Shown here piece after piece: positions 35,556 through 44,304 of a DNA stretch of 64,000 nt. Position 1 is the stretch's first letter; every line of letters starts with the position of its first letter. The notes beneath the pieces were generated by a model, which worked only from the letters and a program-made list of their open reading frames with translations, searched no databases and was not told the DNA's origin. Source of the DNA: Pseudomonas graminis (GTDB lineage: Bacteria > Pseudomonadota > Gammaproteobacteria > Pseudomonadales > Pseudomonadaceae); assembly GCF_013201545.1 (NCBI RefSeq), contig NZ_CP053746.1, positions 4,788,501-4,852,500 on the forward strand, written 5' to 3'. Both the position numbers and the translations under genes were made by a program.

Positions 35556-36119
35556 ATGTCTGGGCTTGAGCTGTTCGCCGCTGCACTCGGTGTCATTGCC
35601 GTCTGGCTGACGGTCAAACAGAACCCGTGGTGCTGGCCCATCGGCCTGGTCATGGTGCTGCTCTACACCTGGATCTTCTTTGACGTGAAGCTTTACTCCG
35701 ACATGCTGCTGCAGGTGGTCTACGCCGGGCTGCAGCTGTACGGCTGGTGGCAGTGGACCCGACGGGGCGCGGCAGACAACGGCCGCCTCGTCACCTCGCT
35801 GGGCAGCGGCAGTCTGTTGCTCAGTCTGGCGGCCGGCGCGGTGGTCAGCCTCGTGCTTGGCGCGGCCATGGCCCACTTCACCGACGCTGCGCAACCCTGG
35901 CTTGACGCCACATTGACCGGTTACAGCCTGGTGGCGCAGGTCTGGATGGCGCAAAAGCGCGTGCAGTGCTGGCCGCTGTGGATCCTCCTCGACGTCATCT
36001 TCGTCGGTCTGTTTCTCTACAAGGCGCTGTACCTCACCGCCGGCCTCTATGCCCTGTTCACCCTGCTCGCCGTGCAAGGCTGGCGTGACTGGCGCGCCGA
36101 CCCTGCGCTGGCGCGTTGA
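35556..36119 (+). CDS. pnuC: Nicotinamide riboside transporter
   Basis: The 187-aa inner-membrane protein has about seven helices and the PnuC pattern WPIGLVMVLLYTWIFFDVKLYSDMLLQVVY, followed by GWWQW near residue 66 (substrate-binding aromatics) and WLDATLTGYSLVAQVWMAQKRVQCWPLW. It imports nicotinamide riboside by facilitated diffusion driven by phosphorylation inside. The adjacent gene encodes the matching kinase. The ATG follows CAGGA; the stop overlaps a possible TTG start of the kinase. Confidence 0.92.
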   Translation: MSGLELFAAALGVIAVWLTVKQNPWCWPIGLVMVLLYTWIFFDVKLYSDMLLQVVYAGLQLYGWWQWTRRGAADNGRLVTSLGSGSLLLSLAAGAVVSLVLGAAMAHFTDAAQPWLDATLTGYSLVAQVWMAQKRVQCWPLWILLDVIFVGLFLYKALYLTAGLYALFTLLAVQGWRDWRADPALAR

Positions 36120-36124
36120 CCGGG

Positions 36125-36649
36125 ATGAAAGTGCTGGTACTGACAGGGCCTGAATCAAGCGGCAAAAGCTGGCTGGCGGAAGAGATCCAACGTCAGTTCG
36201 GCGGCGTGCTGGTGGGCGAATACGTCCGCCAGTACATCGATGAGGTCCAGCGGGACACCGTTTACGCCGACATCGATGTCATCGCCCACGAGCAACTGGC
36301 ACGGGAAGACGCCGCCCGCGCAGTCAAGCCGGCACTGCTGATCCTCGACACCCATTTGCTCAGCAACATCCTCTGGAGTCGTACGCTGTTCAACGACTGC
36401 CCGGCCTGGCTCGAAGCCGCCCTCGTCGAGCGCCAGTACGATCTGCACCTGTTGCTATCGCCCGACGGCGTCGAATGGGTCGGCGACGGTCAGCGCTGCC
36501 AGCCGGATCTGGGCGAACGCCAGGCATTCTTCGAGGCCAGCCGGCAATGGCTGGTGGCCCACCGGCAGCCTTTCGCTGTGATTGAAGGAAGCTGGAGCGA
36601 CCGCAACGACCATGTGCTGCAGCGGGTCGCCCGGTTGATCAACGGCTGA
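36125..36649 (+). CDS. NadR-like nicotinamide riboside kinase (AAA P-loop)
   Basis: The 174-aa protein is a P-loop kinase with Walker A GPESSGKSW (K13) near the N terminus. It matches the C-terminal ribosylnicotinamide kinase domain of NadR and lacks the adenylyltransferase and repressor domains. It should phosphorylate imported nicotinamide riboside to NMN, trapping it for NAD synthesis. The gene follows pnuC directly. The ATG at 36125 is preferred to the overlapping TTG at 36116, though the TTG would give the usual four-base overlap. Confidence 0.85.
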   Translation: MKVLVLTGPESSGKSWLAEEIQRQFGGVLVGEYVRQYIDEVQRDTVYADIDVIAHEQLAREDAARAVKPALLILDTHLLSNILWSRTLFNDCPAWLEAALVERQYDLHLLLSPDGVEWVGDGQRCQPDLGERQAFFEASRQWLVAHRQPFAVIEGSWSDRNDHVLQRVARLING

Positions 36650-36700
36650 ATGCAAAACAGCCGGAAGGTGAGCGCCGGGCATAAATCGCCCGACGCCGGG

Positions 36701-38038
36701 TCAACGAATCTGATGTTTGTGCAGCAAGCGATAGAACGTGGGCCGCGAAATGCCCAGCACTTTGGCCGCTACGCTGAGGTTGTCGCTGTGACGGGTCAAC
36801 ACATCACACAGTGCTTGCCGTTCCGCCCGGGACTTGTACTCATCCAGGGTGGCCATGCTGGAGCTGATTTCCTCTTCGCCCAGCAAGCCGAGGTCAAACG
36901 CTTCGATCTGCCGCCCTTCTGCGAGCACCAGCCCGCGACGCACCCGGTTTTCCAGCTCCCGCACGTTGCCGGGCCAGTCGTGCTTGCCCATGGCGACCAG
37001 CGCGTCCTGACTGAAATTGCGCGCCCGCCGGCCGGTCTCCCGGCTGTAGAACTGAGCGAAGTGATTGGCCAGCAACGCCAGATCGCCGTGCCGCTCACGC
37101 AAAGGTGCGGTGCCCACTTGCAGTACATTGAGCCGGTAATACAGGTCTTCACGAAAACGCTTCATGCGAATCGCCGCTTCCAGGTCGACGTGAGTCGCCG
37201 CCAGGACCCGTACATCGACCGGGACGCGTTCGCCGGCCACCTGGATGTGCCGATCCTGCAAAAACCGCAGCAGGTTGGCCTGCACGTCCAGGGGCAGATC
37301 GCCAATTCCGTCGAGGAACAAGGTGCCGCCGTTGGCTTCTTCGATGCGCCCCGGCTTGCGCTGGCGTGATGCGTCGACTGTCTCCCCAGCGTCGCCGAAG
37401 AGCTCTTCCTGCAGCAAACCCTCCGAAGCCGCCCCGCAATTGACCGAAATAAAGGGCTGCTCGCGGCGCTGGGACTGCCCATGCAAAGTGCGCGCGATCA
37501 ATTCCTTGCCTGTCCCGCCTTCGCCTCGGATCAGCACTGGCGATTCAGTGGGCGCCAGCTTGCCCAGCAAACGCCGCAACTCGCGCATCGGCCGGCTTTC
37601 CCCCAGAAGTTGCTGCCCCGGGTTCTCGCCAACAAAGAGGCCATTGGAATGGCTGGCGTCTTTGCCTCGCAGTCGCGCCATCCCGTAGGCGCGCCCTAAC
37701 GTGACCTGCACCCGAGCGACATCGAAGGGCAAGGTATGGAAATCGAAGAACCATTCGCAGACGAAATCACCGATGTGCTCGCGGCGCAGGTCCTCGCTGG
37801 TCAGCACGGCGATCCATTCGGTGTTGCTTCGGGAAATAAGGGATTTGACCACTTCGGGGTGGGCGAAATGCTCGGGCAGCAGGCGGATAAGACCTACGTC
37901 ACAGGGACGCAACGCCGCCTCTTCCAGGGTGCAGCTGTCGACATCCCAACCCGCGATACGCAAGCCGGGGACCAGCTGCAAACATTCCTCGCACGGTTCG
38001 ACGATCAGCAGGCGGCGAATGGAGGCCAGATCATGCAT
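36701..38038 (-). CDS. Degenerate sigma54-type activator (VpsR-like AAA+ regulator)
   Basis: This 445-aa regulator has an N-terminal receiver-like domain without a clear phospho-acceptor site (about 8-125), an AAA+ domain (about 140-365) and a Fis-type helix-turn-helix (LSVAAKVLGISRPTFYRLLHKHQ). Walker A GEGGTGKE is intact. Two key features are lost: the sigma54-contact loop GAFTGA is replaced by DAGETVDAS, and the Walker B catalytic Glu is Gly (FLDGIGD, about residue 244). It is thus unlikely to open a sigma54 promoter. V. cholerae VpsR, an exopolysaccharide activator acting with sigma70, has similar losses (from memory). Single-gene unit. Confidence 0.88.
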   Translation of the reverse strand: MHDLASIRRLLIVEPCEECLQLVPGLRIAGWDVDSCTLEEAALRPCDVGLIRLLPEHFAHPEVVKSLISRSNTEWIAVLTSEDLRREHIGDFVCEWFFDFHTLPFDVARVQVTLGRAYGMARLRGKDASHSNGLFVGENPGQQLLGESRPMRELRRLLGKLAPTESPVLIRGEGGTGKELIARTLHGQSQRREQPFISVNCGAASEGLLQEELFGDAGETVDASRQRKPGRIEEANGGTLFLDGIGDLPLDVQANLLRFLQDRHIQVAGERVPVDVRVLAATHVDLEAAIRMKRFREDLYYRLNVLQVGTAPLRERHGDLALLANHFAQFYSRETGRRARNFSQDALVAMGKHDWPGNVRELENRVRRGLVLAEGRQIEAFDLGLLGEEEISSSMATLDEYKSRAERQALCDVLTRHSDNLSVAAKVLGISRPTFYRLLHKHQIR

Positions 38039-38426
38039 GTTTGATTCCTTGGCGCCGGAGTCGCGTAGTGATCCATGGAGAAAACGTTCTTATAAACAGT
38101 GGCTTGTGAAGGCCGATTGACACCATAGCAAGATTTTTGACACGCCCTTGGATCGATTTTCTATAAGCCTCAGATCGAAACGTGCTTAGCAGCAGCGTGC
38201 GAGATCGAACGGCGCTGGCCATGAAAACCCCGGCTCAGGAACAGCTCACCCAGACGCGGGAAGGAAGCGCGACCTAACCTTCGTTCAAAATAAATCAGGA
38301 AATTTCAGGAATGGGTGTGACTCAGCCGTGGGGGACGGTCATCAGTACAGGTAGCGACACCAGTCACCACCGAGCGAAACGCCCGCCGCCGGTGCACAAC
38401 GGATACGGGCACTTTGAGGACAGTCC
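38039..38426. other. 388-base gap upstream of the regulator and the 88-aa gene
   Basis: No gene is supported. A TTGACA (38137-38142) with an 18-base spacer to CTATAA (38161-38166) forms a candidate plus-strand sigma70 promoter. A possible 18-codon frame begins at 38220 and looks random. Confidence 0.4.
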
Positions 38427-38693
38427 ATGAACGCCCCCTTGCGCTTCAACGATGCTTTGCTGATTGCCGGTCACGCCTTTGAACCCTTCCAGTGCGTGGC
38501 CTGGGCCCCACAGGATGGCAATGGCGAGCTGAGCCTGACGGTCGTCGACCGCACCAGCACCCGCATTGGCCGCAAGCAGATCCCCAGCAGCGCCTACTCC
38601 GATCCGAAACAACTGGCGCAGTTTCTTGAACAGGCCCGTGCGGAGATCAGCGGTGAAGGCTACAGCCTTGAGCCGTGGACCATGCCCGCCTGA
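38427..38693 (+). CDS. Small conserved hypothetical protein
   Basis: The family is not recognised. The 88-aa protein starts MNAPLRFNDALLIAGHAFEP, has a beta-rich middle (FQCVAWAPQDGNGELSLTVVDRTS) and a helical C-terminal half, with no signal peptide or membrane segment. Codon use and a GAGGAC ribosome site fit a real gene. It stands between the AAA+ regulator and the cobaltochelatase genes, opposite in strand to both, and nothing in the context gives a role. Confidence 0.65.
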   Translation: MNAPLRFNDALLIAGHAFEPFQCVAWAPQDGNGELSLTVVDRTSTRIGRKQIPSSAYSDPKQLAQFLEQARAEISGEGYSLEPWTMPA

Positions 38694-38728
38694 GACCTGC
38701 TGATCAAACACCTGCCGACGAAGCGCGC

Positions 38729-39484
38729 TCAGCACTCGTCGATGTGGCGGTAGTCAGCGTCTAGCTGCGCGGCGATGTCCCGGGCGCGGCCCAGTCGGAT
38801 GGGCCCGCGCTCGATGTCGATCAGCAGCACAGGGCCGCTGAACAAGGGAAGCGGCTGCGCCGGTCGAGCTGATAGCGCCGGCATGTCCTTGACCCGCCCG
38901 TCCGTGAGAATCAGCACCCGTTGCTGTTCCGCCGGGCAGCGCTTCTGCCGCTTGGCTGACCAGGCCGCGGCTTGATTGATCGCATCAAACAGCGGCGTGC
39001 CGCCTCCAGCGCCCAATGCATCCAGCCAGGGCTGCAACGCGGCGCTGGCCTTCAGGCCCTGATGCTGCCAGCGGGCGCCCGTGCCGCTTGCGGTGAGCAA
39101 CGCCAGTCTGGCGCGCTGCCGATAGGCATCGTCGAACACCCCCGCCAACAACCCCTTCGCCTGACTCAGCGCCTGATTGCGTCGAGTCGATGCCGACGCG
39201 TCGACGATCACCAGCCAGAGCTGCTCCGGCCGGCGACTGCGGGGTAGATGCACCAGATCGGCACGAACCCGAGGGCGGCCGCGCAGCAACGTCGGCAGCC
39301 AGGCAATGGCGCCGTCGGCACCTGAGCGTGCGGCGCCGTTTTTACCGCCACCCACCGCGCCCGGTCGAGGGATGGCATTCGCCCCCTTCGACAGGCGGGG
39401 GCGAATGCCTAGGGCTTTTTTGGCCAGTGGGGCACTTCTTTGCCATTGCCGGTTTGCACGCTGCGGGCGGGTAGCTCGCCCCAA
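38729..39484 (-). CDS. ChlD-like VWA-domain subunit of cobaltochelatase
   Basis: The 251-aa protein has a von Willebrand A domain (about 88-240) with MIDAS residues D95-x-S97-x-S99 in VDASAST, a GGGTPLFDAI Thr and ILTDGR. The N-terminal part includes AWLPTLLRGR, as in the C terminus of ChlD/BchD. It should work with the AAA+ subunit and CobN to insert cobalt into hydrogenobyrinic acid diamide. The probable start is TTG at 39484, with GAGGG close upstream, overlapping the AAA+ gene by 76 bases. The start is uncertain. It is the last gene of the cobW-cobN unit. Confidence 0.8.
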   Translation of the reverse strand: MGRATRPQRANRQWQRSAPLAKKALGIRPRLSKGANAIPRPGAVGGGKNGAARSGADGAIAWLPTLLRGRPRVRADLVHLPRSRRPEQLWLVIVDASASTRRNQALSQAKGLLAGVFDDAYRQRARLALLTASGTGARWQHQGLKASAALQPWLDALGAGGGTPLFDAINQAAAWSAKRQKRCPAEQQRVLILTDGRVKDMPALSARPAQPLPLFSGPVLLIDIERGPIRLGRARDIAAQLDADYRHIDEC

Positions 39485-40449
39485 CTGCCCTCGCCTGATG
39501 CTGGCGCGTCATGCTGCGGGCGAGCACCTTCATCGGGTGTCGGCGGGGTCTGCTCTGATGAGGCAGGGGGTTGGGGTTGGGAGTGATGGGGTGGTTGCGG
39601 CTCACGCCGGCGGTGGCGCAGGGCAAAATCTGCCACGGCGTCGATGTCCGCTTCAGTGATATGGGCTCCGCCACGCCAGGCCGCATGGGCACGGGCCGCG
39701 CGCAACCAAACCAAATCCGCCCGCAAACCGTCGACCCCGGCGGCAAAACAACGCTCGGTGATCAGGCCCAGACTGACGTCATCCAGCTCGATGCTCGGCA
39801 ACAGCCCACGGGCGGTTTCACAACGGGCCTTCAATGCCTGCTGCTGCGGGGCCCACTGCTCGCAGAACGCTTGCGGCGCGGCGTCGAAATCCAGCCGGCG
39901 GCGAATGATCTGCCCGCGCTGTTGCGGTACCGTCTGCCCGCTCAACGCCACGTTCAGGCCGAAACGGTCGAGCAACTGCGGGCGCAGCTCGCCCTCTTCC
40001 GGGTTCATGGTGCCGATCAGCACAAAGCGCGCGGCGTGGCGGTGGGAGATGCCGTCGCGCTCCACCAGATTGACCCCGCTGGCGGCCACGTCCAGCAGCA
40101 GGTCGACCAGATGGTCCGGCAGCAGATTGACCTCATCGACGTACAGGACGCCGCCGTCAGCCTTGGCCAGCACCCCCGGTGAGAACGCCGCACGGCCTTC
40201 GCCCAGCGCCGCGTCGAGGTCCAGCGTGCCGACCAGCCGCTCTTCGGTGGCGCCCAGCGGCAGCGTGACGAACTGACCGCTGGCCAGCAGTTCCGCCAGC
40301 CCTCGGGCCAGGGTCGATTTGGCCATGCCGCGCGGCCCTTCAATCAACACGCCGCCGATTTTCGGGTCGATGGCGGTCAGGCACAAGGCGAGCTTCAGGT
40401 CATCGGCACCGACGACGGCGACCAAAGGAAAATGTGGGGTGTCGGTCAT
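39409..40449 (-). CDS. ChlI-like AAA+ ATPase subunit of cobaltochelatase
   Basis: The 346-aa protein is of the magnesium-chelatase ChlI/BchI class: modified Walker A EGPRGMAKSTLARG near residue 38, Walker B GGVLYVDEVNLL near 99 and a sensor segment IGTMNPEEGEL. A Pro/Gln/Ser-rich C-terminal tail (about 285-346) is low complexity and variable. Together with the VWA protein it would energise the CobN subunit, replacing the CobS/CobT pair of alphaproteobacteria. It lies 88 bases downstream of cobN on the same strand. Confidence 0.88.
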   Translation of the reverse strand: MTDTPHFPLVAVVGADDLKLALCLTAIDPKIGGVLIEGPRGMAKSTLARGLAELLASGQFVTLPLGATEERLVGTLDLDAALGEGRAAFSPGVLAKADGGVLYVDEVNLLPDHLVDLLLDVAASGVNLVERDGISHRHAARFVLIGTMNPEEGELRPQLLDRFGLNVALSGQTVPQQRGQIIRRRLDFDAAPQAFCEQWAPQQQALKARCETARGLLPSIELDDVSLGLITERCFAAGVDGLRADLVWLRAARAHAAWRGGAHITEADIDAVADFALRHRRREPQPPHHSQPQPPASSEQTPPTPDEGARPQHDAPASGEGSWGELPARSVQTGNGKEVPHWPKKP

Positions 40450-40537
40450 GTTCGATTCTCTTCAAGCCGCAGGTCAGTCACGTTGTTCAAGCCCGTCAGG
40501 TGGCTGTGCGCACTGCCGGGCAGGCGCTCATCCAGGC

Positions 40538-43500
40538 TCATGACTCTTCGATGTCCAGCAACAGATTCTCCAGCGCCTCGCGGTACTCGCCCGGCTCCTG
40601 CCACAAGCCGCGCTGCTGGGCTTCGAGCATGCGCTCGGTCATGTCCCGCAATGCGTCGGGGTTGTGCTGCTGGATGAAATCGCGGGTCGAGGCGTCCAGC
40701 AGATAGGCGTCGGCGAGCAGCGCGTATTGGTGGTCGTCGATCAGCTCGGTGGTGGCGTCGAAGGCGAACAGGAAATCCACCGTCGCCGCCATCTCGAACG
40801 CGCCCTTGTAGCCGTGGCGCTTGACCCCTTCAATCCACTTCGGGTTGGCCGCCCGCGAGCGCACTACTCGGTTGAGCTCTTCCTTCAGCGTGCGGATCTT
40901 CGGCAGATCGGGCTGGCTGTGGTCGCCGTGATAACTGGCGACTTTTTCGCCGGACAGGCTTTCCACCGCCGCCAGCATGCCGCCCTGGAACTGGTAGTAA
41001 TCGTTGGAATCCAGCAGATCGTGTTCGCGGTTGTCCTGATTCTGCAGCACCGCCTGAACCTGGCTCAGCCGCTTGGCAAAACCGTCACGGGCCGGTGTGC
41101 CCTCGTCGCTGCCGCCGTAGGCGTAGCCGCCCCAGTTCAGGTAGACCTCGGCGAGGTCTTCGCGGCTTTGCCACAAGCGTCCGTCGATGGCGTTCTGCAC
41201 CCCCGCGCCATACGCCCCTGGCTTGGCGCCGAAGATGCGCCAGCCGGCCTGCTTCGCCGCTTGCCCGGCATCCAGACCATCGCGCAGCAATTGCTCGCGC
41301 TCCTGGCGCACGCGCGCCGCCAGGGGGTTCATGTCGTCGGGCTCGTCCAGCGCGGCGACGGCCTGCACCGCCGCATCGAACAGGCGGATCAGGTTGGCGA
41401 ACGCGTCGCGGAAGAAACCGGACACCCGCAGGGTCACATCGACCCGAGGCCGATCAAGCAGGCTCAAGGGCAGGATTTCGAAATCATCCACGCGCTGACT
41501 GCCCGCCGCCCACACCGGACGCACCCCCATCAACGCCATGGCCTGAGCGATATCATCACCGCCGGTGCGCATGGTTGCCGTGCCCCACACCGAAAGACCC
41601 AGCTGACGGAGATAATCACCATGGTCCTGTAAGTGCCTCTCCAGCAACAGATTCGCCGACTGGAAACCAATGCGCCACGCGGTCATGGTCGGCAGGTTTC
41701 TTACGTCCACCGAGAAGAAATTGCGCCCGGTGGGCAACACGTCCAGCCGTCCGCGACTGGGGGCGCCGCTCGGCCCGGCCGGGACGAAACGCCCACTTAG
41801 CGCGCTGAGCAGGTTGGACATCTCTGCAGGACCACAGGCGTCAAGGCGCGGGATCACGACTTCATGCAAAGACTGAATTACATCGAGCAAGCTGTTGTTT
41901 TCAAACCGATTACTGGGAGGAACGCCACTGGCAATCTGCTCAATCATCTGCGCAGCCAGCAGCTCCAGTCGCTCGCGGGTATCACCGGCCGTGCGCCAGG
42001 GTTCAGCACTGACCTCATGTAATACATGAGGTTTTTCGCCGGTCCACGGCGCGCCGAGGTCACAGTCCAGCGGGTCGAAATCCAGTGCCAGCGCCTGACT
42101 CAAAACGCGCAACAGGCTCGCCTGACCGCCGCGACCATCGCCGCGAGGCACGCGCACCATCGCCAGCAGCGTGTCGATGCGCAGCCGTCCAGTGGGCGAC
42201 TCGCCGAAGACGTGCAGGCCATCGCGAATTTGCGACTCCTTGAGGTCACACAGATAGGTGTCCAGGCGCGGCAACCACACGGCGGCATCGGCATCGATGC
42301 TGGTGTCCCCGTCCATCGCCAGCTCGCGGTCGATATGTGTCTCGCGCACCAGCCGGAGAATGTCCTTTTGCAGCTCTCGGGCACGGCGCGGGTCGAGCAG
42401 CTGCGCTTCGTAATATTCGTCCGCCAGCAGTTCAAGGTCGCGCAGCGGCCCGTAGGTTTCGGCGCGGGTCAGCGGCGGCATCAAGTGGTCGATGATCACC
42501 GCCTGGGTGCGGCGCTTGGCCTGTGCGCCCTCGCCCGGATCGTTGACGATGAACGGGTAGATATTCGGCATCGGGCCGAGGATCGCGTCCGGCCAGCAGT
42601 GTTCGGACAGACCAACGCCTTTGCCCGGCAGCCACTCCAGATTGCCGTGCTTGCCGACGTGGATGACGGCATGGGCGCCATAGCGTTTGCGCAGCCAGAA
42701 GTAGAACGCCAGGTAACCGTGTGGCGGCACCAGATCAGGATCGTGATACACCGCGCTGTGATCGACGTTGTAGCCCCGCGCCGGTTGGATGCCGACGAAG
42801 GTCATGCCGAAACGCAGGCCGGCGATCATCATCCGCCCGTCGCGACACATGGGATCGGTCTGCGGCGCGCCCCACCGAGCCATCACGGCATCGCGATTGG
42901 CCTCAGGCAACGCCTGAAACGCCGCCAGGTACTCGTCCATGGCCATGCTCTGATGGCACGGCCGCTGATCGAGGCTGTCCGGGTCATTGGTGACACCGCC
43001 AAGCAGCGCATGTATCAGCGCAGTGCCGGTTTCGGGCAAACCTTCGACCGGGTAGCCCTCGGCCTGCATCGCCTTAAGGATGTTCAGCGCGGCCGCCGGC
43101 GTGTCGAGGCCGACGCCGTTGCCGATGCGCCCGTCGCGGGTCGGGTAGTTGGCGAGAATCAGCGCCACGCGCTTGTCGGCGTTGGCCGTGCGGGCCAGCA
43201 ACACCCAGCGCCGGGCCAGTTCGGCAACGAAATCCATGCGCCCCGGCTGGGCGCGGTAGCAGACCACGTCGGACTGGCTGCGCTCGCTGTGCCAGGCCAG
43301 GTCCTTGAAGCTGATCGGCCGGCTGATGATGCGCCCGTCCAGTTCCGGCAGCGCGATGTGCATCGCCAGATCCCGTGGCCCCAGCCCTTGAGCGCTGGCC
43401 TGCCAGGCCGGTTCGTTGTCCTGGGCGCAAATGGCCTGAATGACCGGGATGTCCCGGCGAAACGGTCGTACATCCGGCGCTTCCGGGTTCGATTGAGCAA

Positions 43501-44302
43501 ACCCGGTGGTGTTGAGAATGACCTCACACTCCACTTCGTCGAGCCAGTCTTGTATCGCGCTCATGCAGCCGGCTTCCTTCAGGCTGGCGACGGCAATCGG
43601 CAACGGGTTCAATCCCTGGGCCGACAAGCGCTCGCAGAACACATCGATGAAACCGGTGTTTGCCGCCTGCAAGTGAGAGCGATAAAACAGCACGGCGGCG
43701 ACCGGCTGATCCGCGCGCCAGTCGGCCTGCCAGCGGGCCAAATCGGCGTAGGTGTTCTGCGGGTGGTAAATCACGGTGCGCGGCAAGGTTTGCGGCTCGA
43801 CCCAGGGATAGTCGCCGCCCAGCCAGCGCGTGGCGATGAAGTTGAACAGCGCCAGCGCGTTGTGCTTGCCGCCCTGACGCAGGTAATGCCAGAGCCGATC
43901 AAGGTCTTCGGCAGATTCCGTGCTCAGGCCGCTCAGCTCGGGGTCCGGGCGATCGCAGCCGGGCACCAGAATCAGCTTCACCCCCTTTGCCGCCAGTTCC
44001 ACCAGCCGCTCGACGCCGTAGCGCCAATAGCCGATACCGCCGTGCAGGGAAATCAGGATGACTTTGGCGTGTCGCAGCACCTCGTCGACGTACAAATCCA
44101 CCGACGCATGGTTTTGCACCTGCATCGGATTGGCCAGGCGCAGGCTCGGGTAGTCACCCGGCAGTTGCTGCGCGGTTTCAGCCAGCAGGGCCAGGTTCGA
44201 GTCGGCGCTGCACAGGATCACCAGCTCGGCGGGGGTCTGGCCCAGGTCAGCGATGCTGTCGTCGGGAACGAAGCCGCCGGGCTGAGTGCGCAGCAGGTGC
44301 AT
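40538..44302 (-). CDS. cobN: Cobaltochelatase subunit CobN
   Basis: At 1254 aa this is a full-length CobN/magnesium-chelatase ChlH-type subunit, which binds the corrin ring and cobalt. Characteristic stretches are visible: VGLDTPAAALNILKAM near residue 402, YHDPDLVPPHGYLAFYFWLR, VIHVGKHGNLEWLPGK with the metal-site His, and VYLNWGGYAYGG near the C terminus. It catalyses ATP-dependent cobalt insertion in the aerobic B12 pathway. The gene starts 2 bases after the cobW stop, so it is co-transcribed with cobW under the upstream cobalamin riboswitch. Confidence 0.95.
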   Translation of the reverse strand: MHLLRTQPGGFVPDDSIADLGQTPAELVILCSADSNLALLAETAQQLPGDYPSLRLANPMQVQNHASVDLYVDEVLRHAKVILISLHGGIGYWRYGVERLVELAAKGVKLILVPGCDRPDPELSGLSTESAEDLDRLWHYLRQGGKHNALALFNFIATRWLGGDYPWVEPQTLPRTVIYHPQNTYADLARWQADWRADQPVAAVLFYRSHLQAANTGFIDVFCERLSAQGLNPLPIAVASLKEAGCMSAIQDWLDEVECEVILNTTGFAQSNPEAPDVRPFRRDIPVIQAICAQDNEPAWQASAQGLGPRDLAMHIALPELDGRIISRPISFKDLAWHSERSQSDVVCYRAQPGRMDFVAELARRWVLLARTANADKRVALILANYPTRDGRIGNGVGLDTPAAALNILKAMQAEGYPVEGLPETGTALIHALLGGVTNDPDSLDQRPCHQSMAMDEYLAAFQALPEANRDAVMARWGAPQTDPMCRDGRMMIAGLRFGMTFVGIQPARGYNVDHSAVYHDPDLVPPHGYLAFYFWLRKRYGAHAVIHVGKHGNLEWLPGKGVGLSEHCWPDAILGPMPNIYPFIVNDPGEGAQAKRRTQAVIIDHLMPPLTRAETYGPLRDLELLADEYYEAQLLDPRRARELQKDILRLVRETHIDRELAMDGDTSIDADAAVWLPRLDTYLCDLKESQIRDGLHVFGESPTGRLRIDTLLAMVRVPRGDGRGGQASLLRVLSQALALDFDPLDCDLGAPWTGEKPHVLHEVSAEPWRTAGDTRERLELLAAQMIEQIASGVPPSNRFENNSLLDVIQSLHEVVIPRLDACGPAEMSNLLSALSGRFVPAGPSGAPSRGRLDVLPTGRNFFSVDVRNLPTMTAWRIGFQSANLLLERHLQDHGDYLRQLGLSVWGTATMRTGGDDIAQAMALMGVRPVWAAGSQRVDDFEILPLSLLDRPRVDVTLRVSGFFRDAFANLIRLFDAAVQAVAALDEPDDMNPLAARVRQEREQLLRDGLDAGQAAKQAGWRIFGAKPGAYGAGVQNAIDGRLWQSREDLAEVYLNWGGYAYGGSDEGTPARDGFAKRLSQVQAVLQNQDNREHDLLDSNDYYQFQGGMLAAVESLSGEKVASYHGDHSQPDLPKIRTLKEELNRVVRSRAANPKWIEGVKRHGYKGAFEMAATVDFLFAFDATTELIDDHQYALLADAYLLDASTRDFIQQHNPDALRDMTERMLEAQQRGLWQEPGEYREALENLLLDIEES

Positions 44303-44304
44303 GG

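Noticed and set aside
38220..38276. 18-codon frame upstream of the 88-aa gene
   Set aside because: Random-looking sequence without ribosome site or conservation evidence.
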